NCBI GenBank assembly: GCA_002499085.1
Contig: DAKD01000008.1
Location: forward strand, 12,567 to 76,566
DNA: 64,000 bases
Origin: Methanomassiliicoccales archaeon UBA280
GTDB taxonomy: Archaea; Thermoplasmatota; Thermoplasmata; SG8-5
Direction: 5' to 3'
The notes under the pieces are model-generated. The model saw only the letters and a list, made by a program, of their open reading frames with translations. It did no database searches and was not told the DNA's origin. Made by a program: the position numbers and the translations under genes. Within the stretch, counting starts at the first letter, position 1, and the number at the start of each line of letters is the position of its first letter. Shown here in pieces: positions 25,536 to 34,697 of this stretch.

Positions 25536-27326
25536 TTACTCCACGGTGACGCTCTTCGCCAAATGCCTGGGCTTGTCGATCTCGCAGCCCAGTATGTTGG
25601 CGGTGTGATAGGCCAATAACTGGAGGACGACCGAAGTCAGAATCGGGGTGAACAGAGGCGGCACCTTGGGGATGTAAATGACATGGTCCGCGTATTTATC
25701 CAACTCCCTGTCGCCCTCCGTTCCGATGGCGATGACCGTTGCGCCCCTCGCGCTCACTTCGCCTATGTTCCCCAGCATCTTCTCGTATGTCTGGTCCTTG
25801 ACAGCTATTGCCACGACCGGCGTCTCCTCGGTGACCAGGGCAAGAGGCCCGTGCTTCAGCTCCCCACCGGGATAGCCCTCCGCATGGATGTAGGATATCT
25901 CCTTCATTTTGAGGGCGCCTTCAAGCGCCACAGGGTAATTGAGGTTCCTGCCCAGGAAGAACATGCTCCTGGCTCCGGAAACAAGCTCCGCGAGCTCGAA
26001 TATCCTGTCGGATTGGTCCAGAACGGAGCGCACATGCTTCGGCAGCTTCCTCATCTCATTGGCCAGATGCCTGGCCTCGTCTATCGACAGATGCTCCTTG
26101 GCAACGCCCATCTTGATGGATATCGAGAGCAATGCCACGAGCTGGGTGATGTACGTCTTGGTCGCAGCCACGCCGACCTCGAGGCCAGCCCTCGTGAAGA
26201 ACACGGAATCCGCTTCCCTTGTCATCGTGCTTCCGACTATGTTGACTATGGCCATCGTGTCGAACCCGCGCTTCTGCGCGGTCCTGATGGCCGAAAGCGT
26301 GTCAGTGGTCTCGCCGCTCTGGCTTATTCCTATCACCAGCGGATTGGAGGAGGTGATTGATGAGAACCTGTATTCCGAGGCGAGGTCGACTGTCGTGGGT
26401 ATGCGGGCGAGTTCCTCGAGCATGTATTTCCCGACATAGCCCGCATGGTAGGAAGTGCCGCATGCGATTATCTTGACATTGTCCGGGGCCATGTCTATCG
26501 AGTAGCCGCTCTCCGCATTCAGGTTGGCGCCGATTATGGTGTCTTGGATTGCCTCGGGCTGCTCGAAGATCTCCTTGAGCATGAAATGGTCGTAGCCGCC
26601 CTTCTCCGCCCCCTCGAGTGTCATGTCGATTCTCTGCCAGTTGCGTTTTATCTCCTTGCCGTTGAAGTCGGTTATCTTCACGCTTTCCCTGGTCAGGGTG
26701 ACAATCTCCCCGTCGAGAAGGTAAATCATCCTTTCAGTGTAATCCAGGATGGCCGGCACATCCGATGCGAGGAAATTCTCCCTCTTCCCTGCGCCGACCA
26801 CGAGCGGGCTGATGTTCCTCGCGCCCACAATCTTTCCGTTCTCCTTTACATGAATGGCGGCCAGCGCATAGCTGCCCTGCAGCCTTGCCACCGTCTTCCG
26901 CATGGCTTGCTCGAGATTGCCGTCGTAGAATTCCTCCAGCAGATGCGCCACGACCTCTGTATCGGTCTCGGAACGGAAAACATGGCCCCTCTTCATCAGC
27001 TCCTCCCTGAGCGCCATATTGTTCTCGATGATCCCGTTGTGCACGAGCGCGATCTCGCCCTTGCAGTCCTGCATCGGATGCGAATTGTTCTTCATGGGCG
27101 GGCCGTGCGTGGCCCAGCGCGTGTGGCCTATTCCGAACTTGCCTCTCATGACCGGGATAATCCCCATCAGGTGGTCAAGGTCTCCCTTGTCCTTGAAAAT
27201 GTTCAGCGAGCCGTTGCCTATTGCCAGGCCCGCGGAATCATATCCCCTGTACTCGAGGCGCTTCAGCCCGGAGAGAATCACATCCCTGGCCTGCCTGTTT
27301 CCCGTGTAGCCGATGATACCGCACAT
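25536..27326 (-). CDS. glmS: Glutamine-fructose-6-phosphate aminotransferase
   Basis: 596 residues, full length. Makes glucosamine-6-phosphate from fructose-6-phosphate and glutamine. The N-terminal class II amidotransferase begins MCGIIGY with the catalytic Cys2, followed by RLEYRGYDSAG and GHTRWATHG. Two SIS sugar-isomerase domains follow: CGTSYHAG, ISQSGETTDTLSA and GLEVGVAATKTY. The C-terminal loop DKPRHLAKSVTVE is the conserved active-site end. It begins 9 nt after the GlmU-like gene stop, so the two form a UDP-N-acetylglucosamine operon. The product feeds surface glycans and protein glycosylation, fitting the many asparagine-rich exported proteins here (inference). Confidence 0.97.
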   Translation of the reverse strand: MCGIIGYTGNRQARDVILSGLKRLEYRGYDSAGLAIGNGSLNIFKDKGDLDHLMGIIPVMRGKFGIGHTRWATHGPPMKNNSHPMQDCKGEIALVHNGIIENNMALREELMKRGHVFRSETDTEVVAHLLEEFYDGNLEQAMRKTVARLQGSYALAAIHVKENGKIVGARNISPLVVGAGKRENFLASDVPAILDYTERMIYLLDGEIVTLTRESVKITDFNGKEIKRNWQRIDMTLEGAEKGGYDHFMLKEIFEQPEAIQDTIIGANLNAESGYSIDMAPDNVKIIACGTSYHAGYVGKYMLEELARIPTTVDLASEYRFSSITSSNPLVIGISQSGETTDTLSAIRTAQKRGFDTMAIVNIVGSTMTREADSVFFTRAGLEVGVAATKTYITQLVALLSISIKMGVAKEHLSIDEARHLANEMRKLPKHVRSVLDQSDRIFELAELVSGARSMFFLGRNLNYPVALEGALKMKEISYIHAEGYPGGELKHGPLALVTEETPVVAIAVKDQTYEKMLGNIGEVSARGATVIAIGTEGDRELDKYADHVIYIPKVPPLFTPILTSVVLQLLAYHTANILGCEIDKPRHLAKSVTVE

Positions 27327-27335
27327 GCACTGTCC

Positions 27336-28535
27336 CTACATTATTCTGGTATTGTCCGCAACGTTTCCCCTGACGCAGACATGGTTGGCAATCCTGCATT
27401 CAGAGCCGATGATGCAGCCGGGCTCAACCGACACCTGGCTCCCGATAACGGTTCTCTCGCCGACCAGGGCGCCCAGCCTGTCCACCTTCCTGCATTCGCC
27501 CTCCAGTCTGACATGGGCCTCGGACTCGACCGCGCAGAACTGCGGAAGTATCTCGGCGCCCTCGCCGATGACGGAATGTGAGATGTAAGAGCCGGAGCTG
27601 AGCTGGACATCGTTCATGAGAATGCTGTTCTCGACAATGGTGAACGGCCCGATCCGCACGTTGTTCCCGATGCTGGTGGATGGGTAGATGCAAACTGACG
27701 GGCCGATTTCGCAGCCTTCTCCTATCACAACCGGGCCCATTATGTGCGTTCCGGAGCGGATGATCGTGCCCTTTCCAATGGAGACCGGGCCTTTCATCGT
27801 GACACCCCTGTCCATCTTCCCGGATGTCTTGGATGCGCATTTTCTCAGAGCCAGAGCGTTCATTCCGAGTATGTCCCAGGGATAGACTACGTCGCTCCAG
27901 ACTTTGGATGTCTTCACGGCTGTGACCTTGGTCGTGGGAATTATGTTCTGCAGCACGCTGGTAAGGCCGTACTTGCCGGATTTCATGACCCTGTCGATTT
28001 CGCCGAAGATATCATCGCTGAACATGTAAATCCCGGTGCTGATGAGGTTGCTGATGTGCGTTTCCGGCTTCTCGACAATGTTCTTCACAGTGTCCCCGGA
28101 CAGTTCCACAACGCCATACTTGGAAGGGGTCTCGCTCTCGGTGACGACCATCCTGTACTTGCCCTTCTTGCCGAGAAGGTCCCCGATCAGACTGGGGCTG
28201 ATGATGTTGTCTCCCGGGAGAACCAGGAAATCCCCCTTGACAGCTGATTTTGCCATGGAGAGAGCATAGGCTGTACCGGCCTGGGCGACCCGCTTCTTCT
28301 GGTCTATGTAATCAATGTCAACCTTCCAGCGCTTGCCGTCCTCGAAGTGGCTCATTATGCGCTCCTTCTTGTAGCCGACAACCATGGTTATATCTGTCAC
28401 GCCGTTCTTGGCCAGAGCTTCAATGGCGTATTCGAGAATCGGCCTGTTGGCAATGGGTATCATGGGCTTGGGCTCCGAATTGGTAAATGGGCGGAGCCGG
28501 GTGCCTTCCCCTGCGGCAAGTATCACGGCTTTCAT
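27336..28535 (-). CDS. glmU: Bifunctional sugar-1-phosphate nucleotidyltransferase/acetyltransferase (GlmU-like)
   Basis: 399 residues, the usual length of archaeal bifunctional enzymes such as Sulfolobus ST0452. The N-terminal Rossmann-like nucleotidyltransferase has LAAGEGTRLRPFTNSEPKPM (residues 7-26) and LPGDNII. The C-terminal left-handed beta-helix (about 245-399) is built of hexapeptide repeats (IGKGTIIRSGTHI, VIGEGCEIG) and would carry the acetyltransferase. It probably makes UDP-GlcNAc from glucosamine-1-phosphate. A TATA box (28567-28578) and AGGTGA ribosome site directly precede the ATG. First gene of the glmU-glmS operon. Confidence 0.9.
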   Translation of the reverse strand: MKAVILAAGEGTRLRPFTNSEPKPMIPIANRPILEYAIEALAKNGVTDITMVVGYKKERIMSHFEDGKRWKVDIDYIDQKKRVAQAGTAYALSMAKSAVKGDFLVLPGDNIISPSLIGDLLGKKGKYRMVVTESETPSKYGVVELSGDTVKNIVEKPETHISNLISTGIYMFSDDIFGEIDRVMKSGKYGLTSVLQNIIPTTKVTAVKTSKVWSDVVYPWDILGMNALALRKCASKTSGKMDRGVTMKGPVSIGKGTIIRSGTHIMGPVVIGEGCEIGPSVCIYPSTSIGNNVRIGPFTIVENSILMNDVQLSSGSYISHSVIGEGAEILPQFCAVESEAHVRLEGECRKVDRLGALVGERTVIGSQVSVEPGCIIGSECRIANHVCVRGNVADNTRIM

Positions 28536-28566
28536 ATGGTCACCTTTTGGCCTTACAAACTGAAAC

Positions 28567-28578
28567 CTATTTATAACT
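28567..28578 (-). promoter_or_regulatory. Promoter of the glmU-glmS operon
   Basis: Minus-strand GTTATAAATAGG lies about 35 nt before ATG 28535, with AGGTGA 5 nt before the start codon. Confidence 0.6.
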
Positions 28579-28629
28579 TAGCATAAAGATGTGCCTGTGT
28601 GCCAGCCTTGCACGCTCAAGCGGGAGCGC

Positions 28630-28905
28630 GTAAACTACCAGCCCCTGAAGTTAGTGGCGAATTCATTATAGTCTGTGAAATTCGCCCTATCTCCAGTCTT
28701 CCTTCGGAAGCCTGAAGAGGCAGGCGTTCACAGCCGGGACTGGAAGTTTACAGAGGGGCGGTTGCATGCCTATTCATCGGGGCTTTAAGGCCCCGATTTC
28801 CGATGGGACGGATTTCACGGCATGCAACGGTCTATCCACGTTTACTGCCCTGCGTTTTCATCCAGGCCTTTAAAGGCCTCGCGTTCAGCTTTGTGTGGCA
28901 GTAAA
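28630..28905. repeat. Palindrome-rich element, left inverted copy beside nifJ
   Basis: 28630-28844 matches the reverse complement of 32866-33013, apart from an extra segment of about 80 nt (about 28650-28730) that holds its own hairpin. Stems: GTAAACT/AGTTTAC; GTTGCATGCC/GGCATGCAAC enclosing ATCGGGGC/GCCCCGAT. Beyond the matched part, TTTACTGCC/GGCAGTAAA encloses the perfect 16-mer AGGCCTTTAAAGGCCT (28864-28879). The element occupies most of the 453-nt gap between glmU and nifJ. No ORF. Confidence 0.75.
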
Positions 28906-28988
28906 ATATTCGATAAGATTAATATCCTTGATTTTATGGGGTGCCTCGCTAGGTGAATGAACTTGGCATCATCAAGAAGGGTGGAACA

Positions 28989-31900
28989 ATGACCGACAAG
29001 AAGAACAAGATTGTAAGCATGAAAATGTCAGTTGACGGAAACACCGCCGCGGCCCATGTGGCCTATGCGTTCAGCGACGTTGCGGCAATCTATCCGATAA
29101 CGCCTTCAAGCCCGATGGGCGAGGAGGCCGATGCATGGGCGGCCAAGGGCAGGATGAACATGCACGGCCAGGTACTGAGGATTGTGGAAATGCAGTCCGA
29201 GGGCGGCGCTGCCGGGGCAATGCACGGCATGGCCAGCGCGGGAACACTGGCAACATCCTTCACTGCGTCTCAGGGGCTTCTCCTCATGCTGCCCAACATG
29301 TACAAGATCGCAGGCGAGCTCATGCCCTGCGTCCTGCATGTTTCAGCAAGGGCCATAGCAGGCCAGGCGCTGTCCATATTCGGAGACCACCAGGATGTCA
29401 TGGCAGCCAGGTCCACGGGCTGGGCGCAGATCGCCTCCGGCTCTGTGCAGGAGGTCATGGACCTCGCGCTTGTTTCACATCTCTCCACGCTCAGGACCAG
29501 TATTCCTTTCATAAGCTTCTTCGACGGCTTCAGGACCTCGCATGAGATCCAGAAAATTGATGCCATCGGATACGATGACATGAAGCCGCTTGTGGACTGG
29601 GATGCCGTGAAGAAACACAGGGCCAGGGCACTGAATCCCACCCACCCCCATCTCAGAGGCACCGCCCAGAACCCGGACATATATTTCCAGGTCACCGAAG
29701 CCTCAAACAAGTACTACCAGGCTGTTCCGTCCATAGTCGAGGAGGAGATGGCCAAGGTTGCCAAGCTGACAGGCAGGAAATACGGACTGTTCGACTATGT
29801 CGGCGCAAAGGACGCCGACCGCGTGATAATAATGATGGGCTCCGGCTGCGAGGCCGCGGAGGAGGCTGTAAACTACCTGAACAAGAGGGGTGAGAAGGTC
29901 GGCCTTGTCAAGGTCAGACTGTTCAGGCCCTTCTCGGCCAATCATCTTCTCGCAGCCGTGCCAAAGACTGCGAAGAGATTGACTGTCCTCGACAGGACAA
30001 AGGAGGGCGGCGCCTACGGCGAACCGCTTTACGTCGATGTCTGCGCGGTGTTCCAGAACGCCCATGACGACCGGGTCATCGTGGGAGGAAGGTACGGGCT
30101 CGGCTCCAGGGATTTCACGCCGACCATGGCCAAAGCAGTGTTCGACAACATGAAGACGAAGGAGCCGAAGAACCAGTTCACAGTCGGCATAATCGACGAT
30201 GTCACATTCACATCCCTTCCGCCGGGGGAGAACATCGACGCCTCGCCCGAGGGGCTGGTCCAGTGCAAGTTCTGGGGCCTGGGCTCCGACGGAACTGTGG
30301 GTGCCAACAAGGACGCCATCAAAATCATCGGCGACAACACCGACATGTTCGTCCAGGGATACTTCGCATACGATTCCAAAAAATCCGGAGGAGTGACTGT
30401 TTCACACCTGAGATTCGGAAAATCACCGATCCAGTCAACTTACCTGATTGACAATGCGGATTACATCGCATGCCACCAGCCCTCCTATGTGCACAAGTAC
30501 AGGCTGCTGGTCGGAATAAAGGACGGGGGCACGTTCGTGCTCAATTCCCCATGGTCTATGCAGGAAATGGACATCCAGCTACCGGGTTCTGTGAAGCGCG
30601 TCATCGCCCGGAAGAAATTGAAGTTTTACAACATAGACGCTGTGAAGATAGCCGCCGAGGTGGGCCTGGGCGGGCGCATCAACATGGTCATGCAGACTGC
30701 CTTCTTCAAGCTGGCGGACGTTCTCCCGGTCGAGCAGGCAGTCAAACTCCTGAAGGATGCTATAGCCAAGACATACGGCAAGAAGGGAGAGAAAGTTGTC
30801 AAGATGAACCAGGATGCCGTGGATATAGCCATCAACAACCTTGTCGAGATCAAGTATCCAGCAGCCTGGGCCGATGCCCCGCCGGAGAAAGCGGAGGAGC
30901 TTGACGAGCCTGAGTTCATCAGCAAGATCATGAAGCCAATGCTGAGCCAGGAGCCGCACAGGGGAGACGACCTGCCAGTGAGTCTGTTCATGCCAGGCGG
31001 ATTCTTCCCGCTCTCCACCTCGAAGTACGAGAAGCGCGGAATCGCAATCAACGTGCCGGAATGGCAGCCCAAGTCCTGCATCCAGTGCAACCAGTGCGCC
31101 TTCGTGTGCCCGCATGCGGCCATCAGGCCTGTGCTGGTCAGCGCCCAGGAGAAGGGCTCGGCCCCTGCCGGGTTCGAGACCCTCAAGGCTAACGGAAAGG
31201 GTCTGGAGGGACTTGAGTTCCGCATGCAGGTGAATGTCCTGGACTGTGTGGGCTGCGGCAACTGCGCCGACATCTGCCCGACGAAAGAGAAATCCCTGAT
31301 AATGAAACCGCTGGCCGAACAAATGTCCCAGGTGCCCCTGCTGAAATTCGCGGACACGATACCCGTCAGGACCGGGGAACTGGGCAAGTTCACGGTCAAG
31401 GGCTCCCAGCTGCTGAAGCCGCTTCTGGAGTTCTCCGGTGCATGCGGAGGTTGCGGGGAGACGCCCTACCTGAAGCTGATAACGCAGCTGTACGGCAACA
31501 GAATGATTATTTCCAACGCCACGGGCTGCTCATCCATATGGGGAGGCTCGGCGCCTTCGATTCCTTTCACAGTGGACAAGAACGGCCACGGGCCGGCATG
31601 GGCAAATTCGCTGTTCGAGGACAATGCAGAGCACGGCTTCGGAATGGCAATCGCCACCCAGCAACGCAGGCAGAAACTTGCGGAGCTAATCACGGAGGCG
31701 ATCGGAACCAAGGCCATGCCCGGGCTGGATACTGACTTCAAGGGCTGGCTCGACAACATGTTCGAGCCCGAGAAGGCATCGGAATTCGGCGGCCGGATAA
31801 TCGCAGGCCTTGAGAAGGCGAAGAGGACACCGCTTCTTGACGAGATTTACGAATCCAGGGACATGTTCCCGAAGATATCCCAATGGATAGTCGGGGGCGA

Positions 31901-32528
31901 CGGCTGGGCCTATGACATAGGCTACGGCGGACTGGACCATGTGCTGGCCAGCGGCCGCAAGGTCCGCGTGCTGGTGCTGGACACCGAGGTGTATTCCAAC
32001 ACCGGCGGCCAGGCATCGAAAGCCACCCCCATCGGCTCGGTTGCGAAATTCGCTGCGTCCGGCAAGAAGACAGTGAAAAAGGACCTGGGGATGATGGCCA
32101 TGTCATACGGGTACATATATGTCGCAAGCGTGGCAATGGGCTCGAACAAGAATCAGCTGCTCAAGGCGCTCCAGGAGGCTGAATCCTACCCGGGGCCTTC
32201 GTTGATACTTGCCTACTCGCCGTGCATAAACCACGGAATCAAGTCGGGCATGACGAAATCCCAGGAGGAGGCGAAGATGGCAGTCGACTGCGGATACTGG
32301 CCCCTGTACAGGTTCGACCCGAGGCTCAGTGAACAGGGCAAGAACCCGTTCCAGCTGGACTCCAAGGAACCCAACGGCAAGATCAAGGAATTCCTTATGG
32401 GCGAGGTGAGATACCAGAGCCTGACAGCATCATTCCCGGAGGAAGCGGCCAGACTGCATGCATTGCTTGAGAAAGACCTCAACGCCAGGTACAGGCGCTA
32501 CAAGGCCATGGCGGAACAGCCGGGCTAG
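28989..32528 (+). CDS. nifJ: Pyruvate:ferredoxin (flavodoxin) oxidoreductase, single-chain
   Basis: 1179 residues from ATG 28989, chosen because GGTGG precedes it by 7 nt; an upstream in-frame GTG at 28953 is possible. Oxidatively decarboxylates pyruvate with CoA to acetyl-CoA, CO2 and reduced ferredoxin. Domains in order: alpha-type domain (IYPITPSSPMGEEAD, EGGAAGAMHG), domain II, gamma domain (about 420-620, CKFWGLGSDGTVGANK), two 4Fe-4S clusters (CIQCNQCAFVCP near 698; CVGCGNCADICP near 753), then the thiamine-diphosphate domain (CGGCGETPY near 818; GGDGWAYDIGYGG near 970; SNTGGQASKATP). All cluster cysteines and TPP motifs are intact. The single-chain NifJ form is typical of bacteria; most archaea use four-subunit Por. 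The gene is enclosed by inverted palindrome-rich repeats. Confidence 0.95.
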   Translation: MTDKKNKIVSMKMSVDGNTAAAHVAYAFSDVAAIYPITPSSPMGEEADAWAAKGRMNMHGQVLRIVEMQSEGGAAGAMHGMASAGTLATSFTASQGLLLMLPNMYKIAGELMPCVLHVSARAIAGQALSIFGDHQDVMAARSTGWAQIASGSVQEVMDLALVSHLSTLRTSIPFISFFDGFRTSHEIQKIDAIGYDDMKPLVDWDAVKKHRARALNPTHPHLRGTAQNPDIYFQVTEASNKYYQAVPSIVEEEMAKVAKLTGRKYGLFDYVGAKDADRVIIMMGSGCEAAEEAVNYLNKRGEKVGLVKVRLFRPFSANHLLAAVPKTAKRLTVLDRTKEGGAYGEPLYVDVCAVFQNAHDDRVIVGGRYGLGSRDFTPTMAKAVFDNMKTKEPKNQFTVGIIDDVTFTSLPPGENIDASPEGLVQCKFWGLGSDGTVGANKDAIKIIGDNTDMFVQGYFAYDSKKSGGVTVSHLRFGKSPIQSTYLIDNADYIACHQPSYVHKYRLLVGIKDGGTFVLNSPWSMQEMDIQLPGSVKRVIARKKLKFYNIDAVKIAAEVGLGGRINMVMQTAFFKLADVLPVEQAVKLLKDAIAKTYGKKGEKVVKMNQDAVDIAINNLVEIKYPAAWADAPPEKAEELDEPEFISKIMKPMLSQEPHRGDDLPVSLFMPGGFFPLSTSKYEKRGIAINVPEWQPKSCIQCNQCAFVCPHAAIRPVLVSAQEKGSAPAGFETLKANGKGLEGLEFRMQVNVLDCVGCGNCADICPTKEKSLIMKPLAEQMSQVPLLKFADTIPVRTGELGKFTVKGSQLLKPLLEFSGACGGCGETPYLKLITQLYGNRMIISNATGCSSIWGGSAPSIPFTVDKNGHGPAWANSLFEDNAEHGFGMAIATQQRRQKLAELITEAIGTKAMPGLDTDFKGWLDNMFEPEKASEFGGRIIAGLEKAKRTPLLDEIYESRDMFPKISQWIVGGDGWAYDIGYGGLDHVLASGRKVRVLVLDTEVYSNTGGQASKATPIGSVAKFAASGKKTVKKDLGMMAMSYGYIYVASVAMGSNKNQLLKALQEAESYPGPSLILAYSPCINHGIKSGMTKSQEEAKMAVDCGYWPLYRFDPRLSEQGKNPFQLDSKEPNGKIKEFLMGEVRYQSLTASFPEEAARLHALLEKDLNARYRRYKAMAEQPG

Positions 32529-32865
32529 ACTGTTGACCAAACTGGCGGCATCAAATTTCGGTCGACTAAACTCAAAGATTGAAAAACACGATTCCTTGCA
32601 AGAGCTTCGGAAATGCATTTCACCTGGCTTCGGCGGGCCAGGCGAGTACCTGACATCCCCGGCCTCGTCGCCGAATTGCACGCAATTCGGCTTGCTCGCA
32701 TCGATGTTGCGAAAATGCTGGGGAGCTACGATGCTCGTACAGCCGGGGCCATCAATTTCAGAGCAACAAAATGCCCTAGATGGTTCTGTCACCCATACAC
32801 CCAACACATCGGATACCCCGGGCTAAGAAACTGTCTTGGAAAATGCCACCCGGGGCATGCTGTCA
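32529..32865. other. Non-coding stretch after nifJ with short hairpins
   Basis: 337 nt between the nifJ stop and the right inverted element. Small stem-loops are visible: CCTGGC/GGCCAGG near 32625 and GCCGAATTG/CAATTCGGC near 32670-32695. Open frames here carry no recognisable motif and no start signal. It could be a 3' untranslated region or a decayed sequence. Confidence 0.4.
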
Positions 32866-33013
32866 TAAACGTGGATAGACCGTTGCATGCCGTGAAATCT
32901 GTCCCATCGGAAATCGGAGCCTTCAAGCCCCGATGGATAGGCATACAACCGCCCCTCTGCAAACTTCCGGCCCTGTAATCAAATGCCAGCCATTTCAGGG
33001 GCTGGTAGTTTGC
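32866..33013. repeat. Palindrome-rich element, right inverted copy beside nifJ
   Basis: 148 nt, the reverse-complement counterpart of 28630-28844 without the extra segment. Read on the minus strand it starts GCAAACTACCAGCCCCTGAA and ends CTATCCACGTTTA. Pairing is preserved against the left copy with changed bases: GCAAAC/GTTTGC here versus GTAAAC/GTTTAC, and GGGGC/GCTCC here versus GGGGC/GCCCC. It stops 3 nt before the end of the gene at 33016. Confidence 0.75.
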
Positions 33014-33015
33014 AT

Positions 33016-34584
33016 CTACTTCTTCTTGAACCAACCCTTGCGCTCCGGTTCCCTGACCTGGATGTCAAACACCATACCGCAGTTGACGCAGGCTGCCCTG
33101 TTGTTCGGGAATATCTTGAGCGAAGCTGTGTTGCATGAGTGGCATTGATGCAGGGGCTCGCGCGAGGCGATTACTGCCTCCCTTGATGCCTTTATCTGGG
33201 TCCATACGGGTTTAGAGCGGGCCTCGGCATCCCTTGCGTAAGTGAGGGCGTTGACATAGTCATTGTTCATCAGGGCGGTTCTCGCAGCCTGCACTGCGCC
33301 GGACATTTCCGATGCCGGAATTGCGTACACTTCGGCTTCCCTCATCATCGGAACCAGGGAGTTCAGTATCTTCTCCGCATCCCCGAACTTTTCCCTCTCC
33401 AGCTTGGCGGCCTTCTGTATCTGGGAATGTTGGCTCTCCATGGCCTTCCTCTCGGCCTGCTTCTTGAGCTCCGAGCAGAGCGAATAATCCTGGTTGTCGA
33501 AGGCGCTCTTGGCCTGGGCAAGATGCTTCTGTGCGGCCGAGACATCGGCGCCGAGTTCGGCAGCCTGGTTGAGTATCGATTCGACCCGCGGGATGTCGTT
33601 GCCTATCTCCTGAATCCACCGGTCCTTGGATTCGTTTGCCATGTTCAGGGCCTTGTCCAGATAGGTTGTGACGGATGCCAGGTCCCCCAGGAGGAAGGCC
33701 TCCCTTGCCCTGTGGAGGTAACGTTCAGCGTTGAACACATCCACGCCCTGGACCTTCATGGCGTTTATCAGAGGCTCGACGAAAGACATGCGCTGCTCGA
33801 GGAATATCACCTCTTCCCTGTGAACGTTGGCTGCGATCTCGCTCAGCCTGTGAATTGCCTCCAGCCGGTTGGGGCCGGGAGTCGAGAAGGTGCGCTTGGC
33901 ATGTATCAGGGCGTCAGCCGCCTTCTCATCGTTGTTCTTCGAATCGCGGCATTCCTCCAGTATTTTCTCCGCGGAGAGGATTATGAATGCCTGGGTGATG
34001 TCGTTGTAAAGGGATATCATTGATTCCGAGGCCTTCATCGCCTCGTTGAGAATGGACATGCTTTCCACATACTTTCTGTCCAGGAACTTGATGCGGCCCA
34101 CATCCAGCATGCTGGCGATATTGGAGTAGTCTATGTTCATCTTCACAACGTCGGCAAGCTTCTGGTCTATGACATATATGTCAGTCATATCGGTAGCCGG
34201 CCTGTGTTCCAGGTTCTGGACAACGGATTCCACATCCTTCTCCAGGTCCACAAGTTCTTCTCCGATGTTCTCCAGCTGCTTCTGGGTCACTGGGGAGCCT
34301 GCAGCCCCGAAAAGGTTCTTCAGGCATGCGTCTGACATGGCCGGCTTCAGGGCCTCCATGCATTCTGTGACTTGGCTGAAGCCAGATAGGTCCACGCCTA
34401 TCGAAGCCCCGAATTCCTTCATGCTCTCCAGCGACATGGAGCCGAGCCTGCTGTCCAGGGCACTGGATATCGCTGCTAGAAGCTCCGACTTCTTCTCTTT
34501 GCCAGTCAACTGCAGACCAATGTCTTTGGCCAATGCCTTGAGCTCCGGTACTTTCAGCTTAGTTATTTGATCGTCTGAAACCAT
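33016..34584 (-). CDS. SAP-domain, helical-repeat and zinc-ribbon protein
   Basis: 522 residues from ATG 34584; an in-frame TTG two codons earlier is unlikely. Soluble. Residues 4-40 form a SAP-like helix-extended-loop-helix (ITKLKVPELKALAKDIGLQL), usually a DNA/RNA-binding motif. The middle is alpha-helical, with at least three copies of the repeat seen in the 1605-residue protein (AERYLHRAREAFLLGDLASV, AAQKHLAQAKSAFDNQDYSL, AVQAARTALMNNDYVNAL). The C-terminus has a zinc ribbon with C-H-S-C near 478 and C-V-N-C about 18 residues on, then a basic tail GWFKKK. Possibly a nucleic-acid-associated scaffold; function not recognised. A TATA-like ATTTATTAAAG lies near 34620. Confidence 0.8.
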   Translation of the reverse strand: MVSDDQITKLKVPELKALAKDIGLQLTGKEKKSELLAAISSALDSRLGSMSLESMKEFGASIGVDLSGFSQVTECMEALKPAMSDACLKNLFGAAGSPVTQKQLENIGEELVDLEKDVESVVQNLEHRPATDMTDIYVIDQKLADVVKMNIDYSNIASMLDVGRIKFLDRKYVESMSILNEAMKASESMISLYNDITQAFIILSAEKILEECRDSKNNDEKAADALIHAKRTFSTPGPNRLEAIHRLSEIAANVHREEVIFLEQRMSFVEPLINAMKVQGVDVFNAERYLHRAREAFLLGDLASVTTYLDKALNMANESKDRWIQEIGNDIPRVESILNQAAELGADVSAAQKHLAQAKSAFDNQDYSLCSELKKQAERKAMESQHSQIQKAAKLEREKFGDAEKILNSLVPMMREAEVYAIPASEMSGAVQAARTALMNNDYVNALTYARDAEARSKPVWTQIKASREAVIASREPLHQCHSCNTASLKIFPNNRAACVNCGMVFDIQVREPERKGWFKKK

Positions 34585-34667
34585 GATCAACCTGACTCTC
34601 CTGTGCGAAGGTAATGGCCACTTTAATAAATCCTTTTTGGTTTGGGGGAGGCTTCCATGAGCAAACG

Positions 34668-34675
34668 TTTTATAT
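34668..34675 (+). promoter_or_regulatory. TATA box fixing the start of the small membrane protein
   Basis: TTTATATG is 26 nt before the in-frame ATG at 34698, as expected for a leaderless message; earlier in-frame ATGs would lie upstream of the promoter. Confidence 0.5.
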
Positions 34676-34697
34676 GATATGCTTGATGCACCGCAGG

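Noticed and set aside
26445..27581. 378-codon plus-strand frame over glmS and glmU
   Set aside because: Antisense shadow of two well-conserved enzymes; no recognisable domain.
32458..32978. Open frames between nifJ and the gene at 33016, considered as a transposase or toxin remnant
   Set aside because: No motif, no start signal, and they run into the inverted repeat. Kept only as a non-coding stretch.
28630..33013. Composite transposon carrying nifJ
   Set aside because: The inverted elements are real, but no transposase and no clear target-site duplication were seen, so a mobile-element call is not supported.
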